This document shows positions 63,839-64,000 of a DNA stretch of 64,000 bases, one piece after another. Position numbers and translations under genes: made by a program. Source of the stretch: Pseudomonas sp. PDM04. GTDB taxonomy: Bacteria > Pseudomonadota > Gammaproteobacteria > Pseudomonadales > Pseudomonadaceae. Every line of letters starts with the position of its first letter. Position 1 is the first letter of the stretch. The stretch covers positions 620,001 through 684,000 of the forward strand of contig NZ_JACVAI010000003.1 in assembly GCF_014851765.1 (NCBI RefSeq). The letters run 5' to 3'. The notes beneath the pieces are model-generated. The model was not told the origin of the DNA. It worked only from the letters and a program-made list of their open reading frames with translations, and did not search any database.

Positions 63839-64000
63839 ATGAGTCTGCAAGGTAAAGTTGCACTGGTCACCGGTGCCAGCCGCGGTATCGGTCAGGCTAT
63901 CGCCCTGGAACTGGGTCGTCAGGGGGCCATCGTTGTCGGCACCGCGACCTCTGCTTCGGGCGCCGAGCGCATCGCTGCGACCCTGAAGGAAAACGGTATC
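63839..64000 (+). CDS. fabG: 3-oxoacyl-ACP reductase FabG, N-terminal part
   Basis: The visible 54 codons start MSLQGKVALVTGASRGIGQAI with the glycine-rich NADPH site of SDR enzymes; AGGAGAAGC precedes the ATG. It follows fabD after 16 bp, the usual fabD-fabG order. The rest lies outside the window. Confidence 0.95.
   Translation, partial: MSLQGKVALVTGASRGIGQAIALELGRQGAIVVGTATSASGAERIAATLKENGI

Overview
The window looks like a stretch of core chromosome from a fluorescent Pseudomonas (P. fluorescens group). This rests on high GC with matching codon use, REP/REPIN palindromes between convergent genes, and gene orders known from Pseudomonas: rlmD-relA-mazG; fabB-fabA beside a hybrid kinase; comEC-exbB/exbD-lpxK-ycaR-kdsB-ptp-murB followed by rne; and rluC-HAD-sppA-maf-yceD-rpmF-plsX-fabD-fabG. 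No phage, insertion sequence, CRISPR array, rRNA or classical defence locus is visible. Species and strain cannot be fixed from the sequence alone.

Layout. 1-4.6 kb: 23S rRNA methylation (rlmD, cut by the window edge), the stringent response (relA), NTP clean-up (mazG) and a DUF2058 protein. 4.6-12 kb, minus strand: a small unknown protein, fabB and fabA with a palindromic operator, then a tight three-gene operon of TonB-dependent receptor, substrate-binding-like (lipo)protein and GacS/BarA-like hybrid kinase. 12-20 kb, plus strand: gpsA, DUF4389, sixA, an acyl-CoA synthetase with thioesterase and two alpha/beta hydrolases, a DUF4892 protein preceded by a tiny coupled leader ORF, and an AI-2E family membrane protein. 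20-23 kb, minus strand: a six EF-hand protein downstream of an OmpR/EnvZ-type pair. 23-30.7 kb: pyrF, a CurA-like reductase, an SDR, a MocR regulator, a chemoreceptor and a membrane-anchored unknown.

31-35 kb: two identical tRNA-Glu/tRNA-Gly pairs behind a strong promoter, then a LysR gene divergent from AlaX, a BesD-like 2-oxoglutarate oxygenase and a LysE exporter. 35-41.3 kb: PA2817-like protein, FadE-type acyl-CoA dehydrogenase, a transglutaminase-fold protein, a GST and a YadGH-type ABC exporter. 41.4-49 kb: DUF2062, comEC and the envelope-precursor operon exbB/exbD-like, lpxK, ycaR, kdsB, ptp, murB. 49.2-53.6 kb: a four-gene molybdo-hydroxylase island between murB and rne. 53.7-64 kb: rne with a long leader, divergent rluC, HAD phosphatase, sppA, maf, and the yceD-rpmF-plsX-fabD-fabG fatty-acid run, cut at the right edge.

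The recurring theme is envelope and lipid building: fatty acids (fabB, fabA, plsX, fabD, fabG), phospholipid (gpsA, plsX), LPS (lpxK, kdsB), peptidoglycan (murB) and fatty-acid breakdown (acyl-CoA synthetase, FadE). The best candidates for something undescribed are the LysR/AlaX/oxygenase/LysE cassette, the receptor/binding-protein/hybrid-kinase operon, and the coupled 15-codon leader before the DUF4892 gene. Function calls rest on motif recognition by eye and remembered families; no database search was run.
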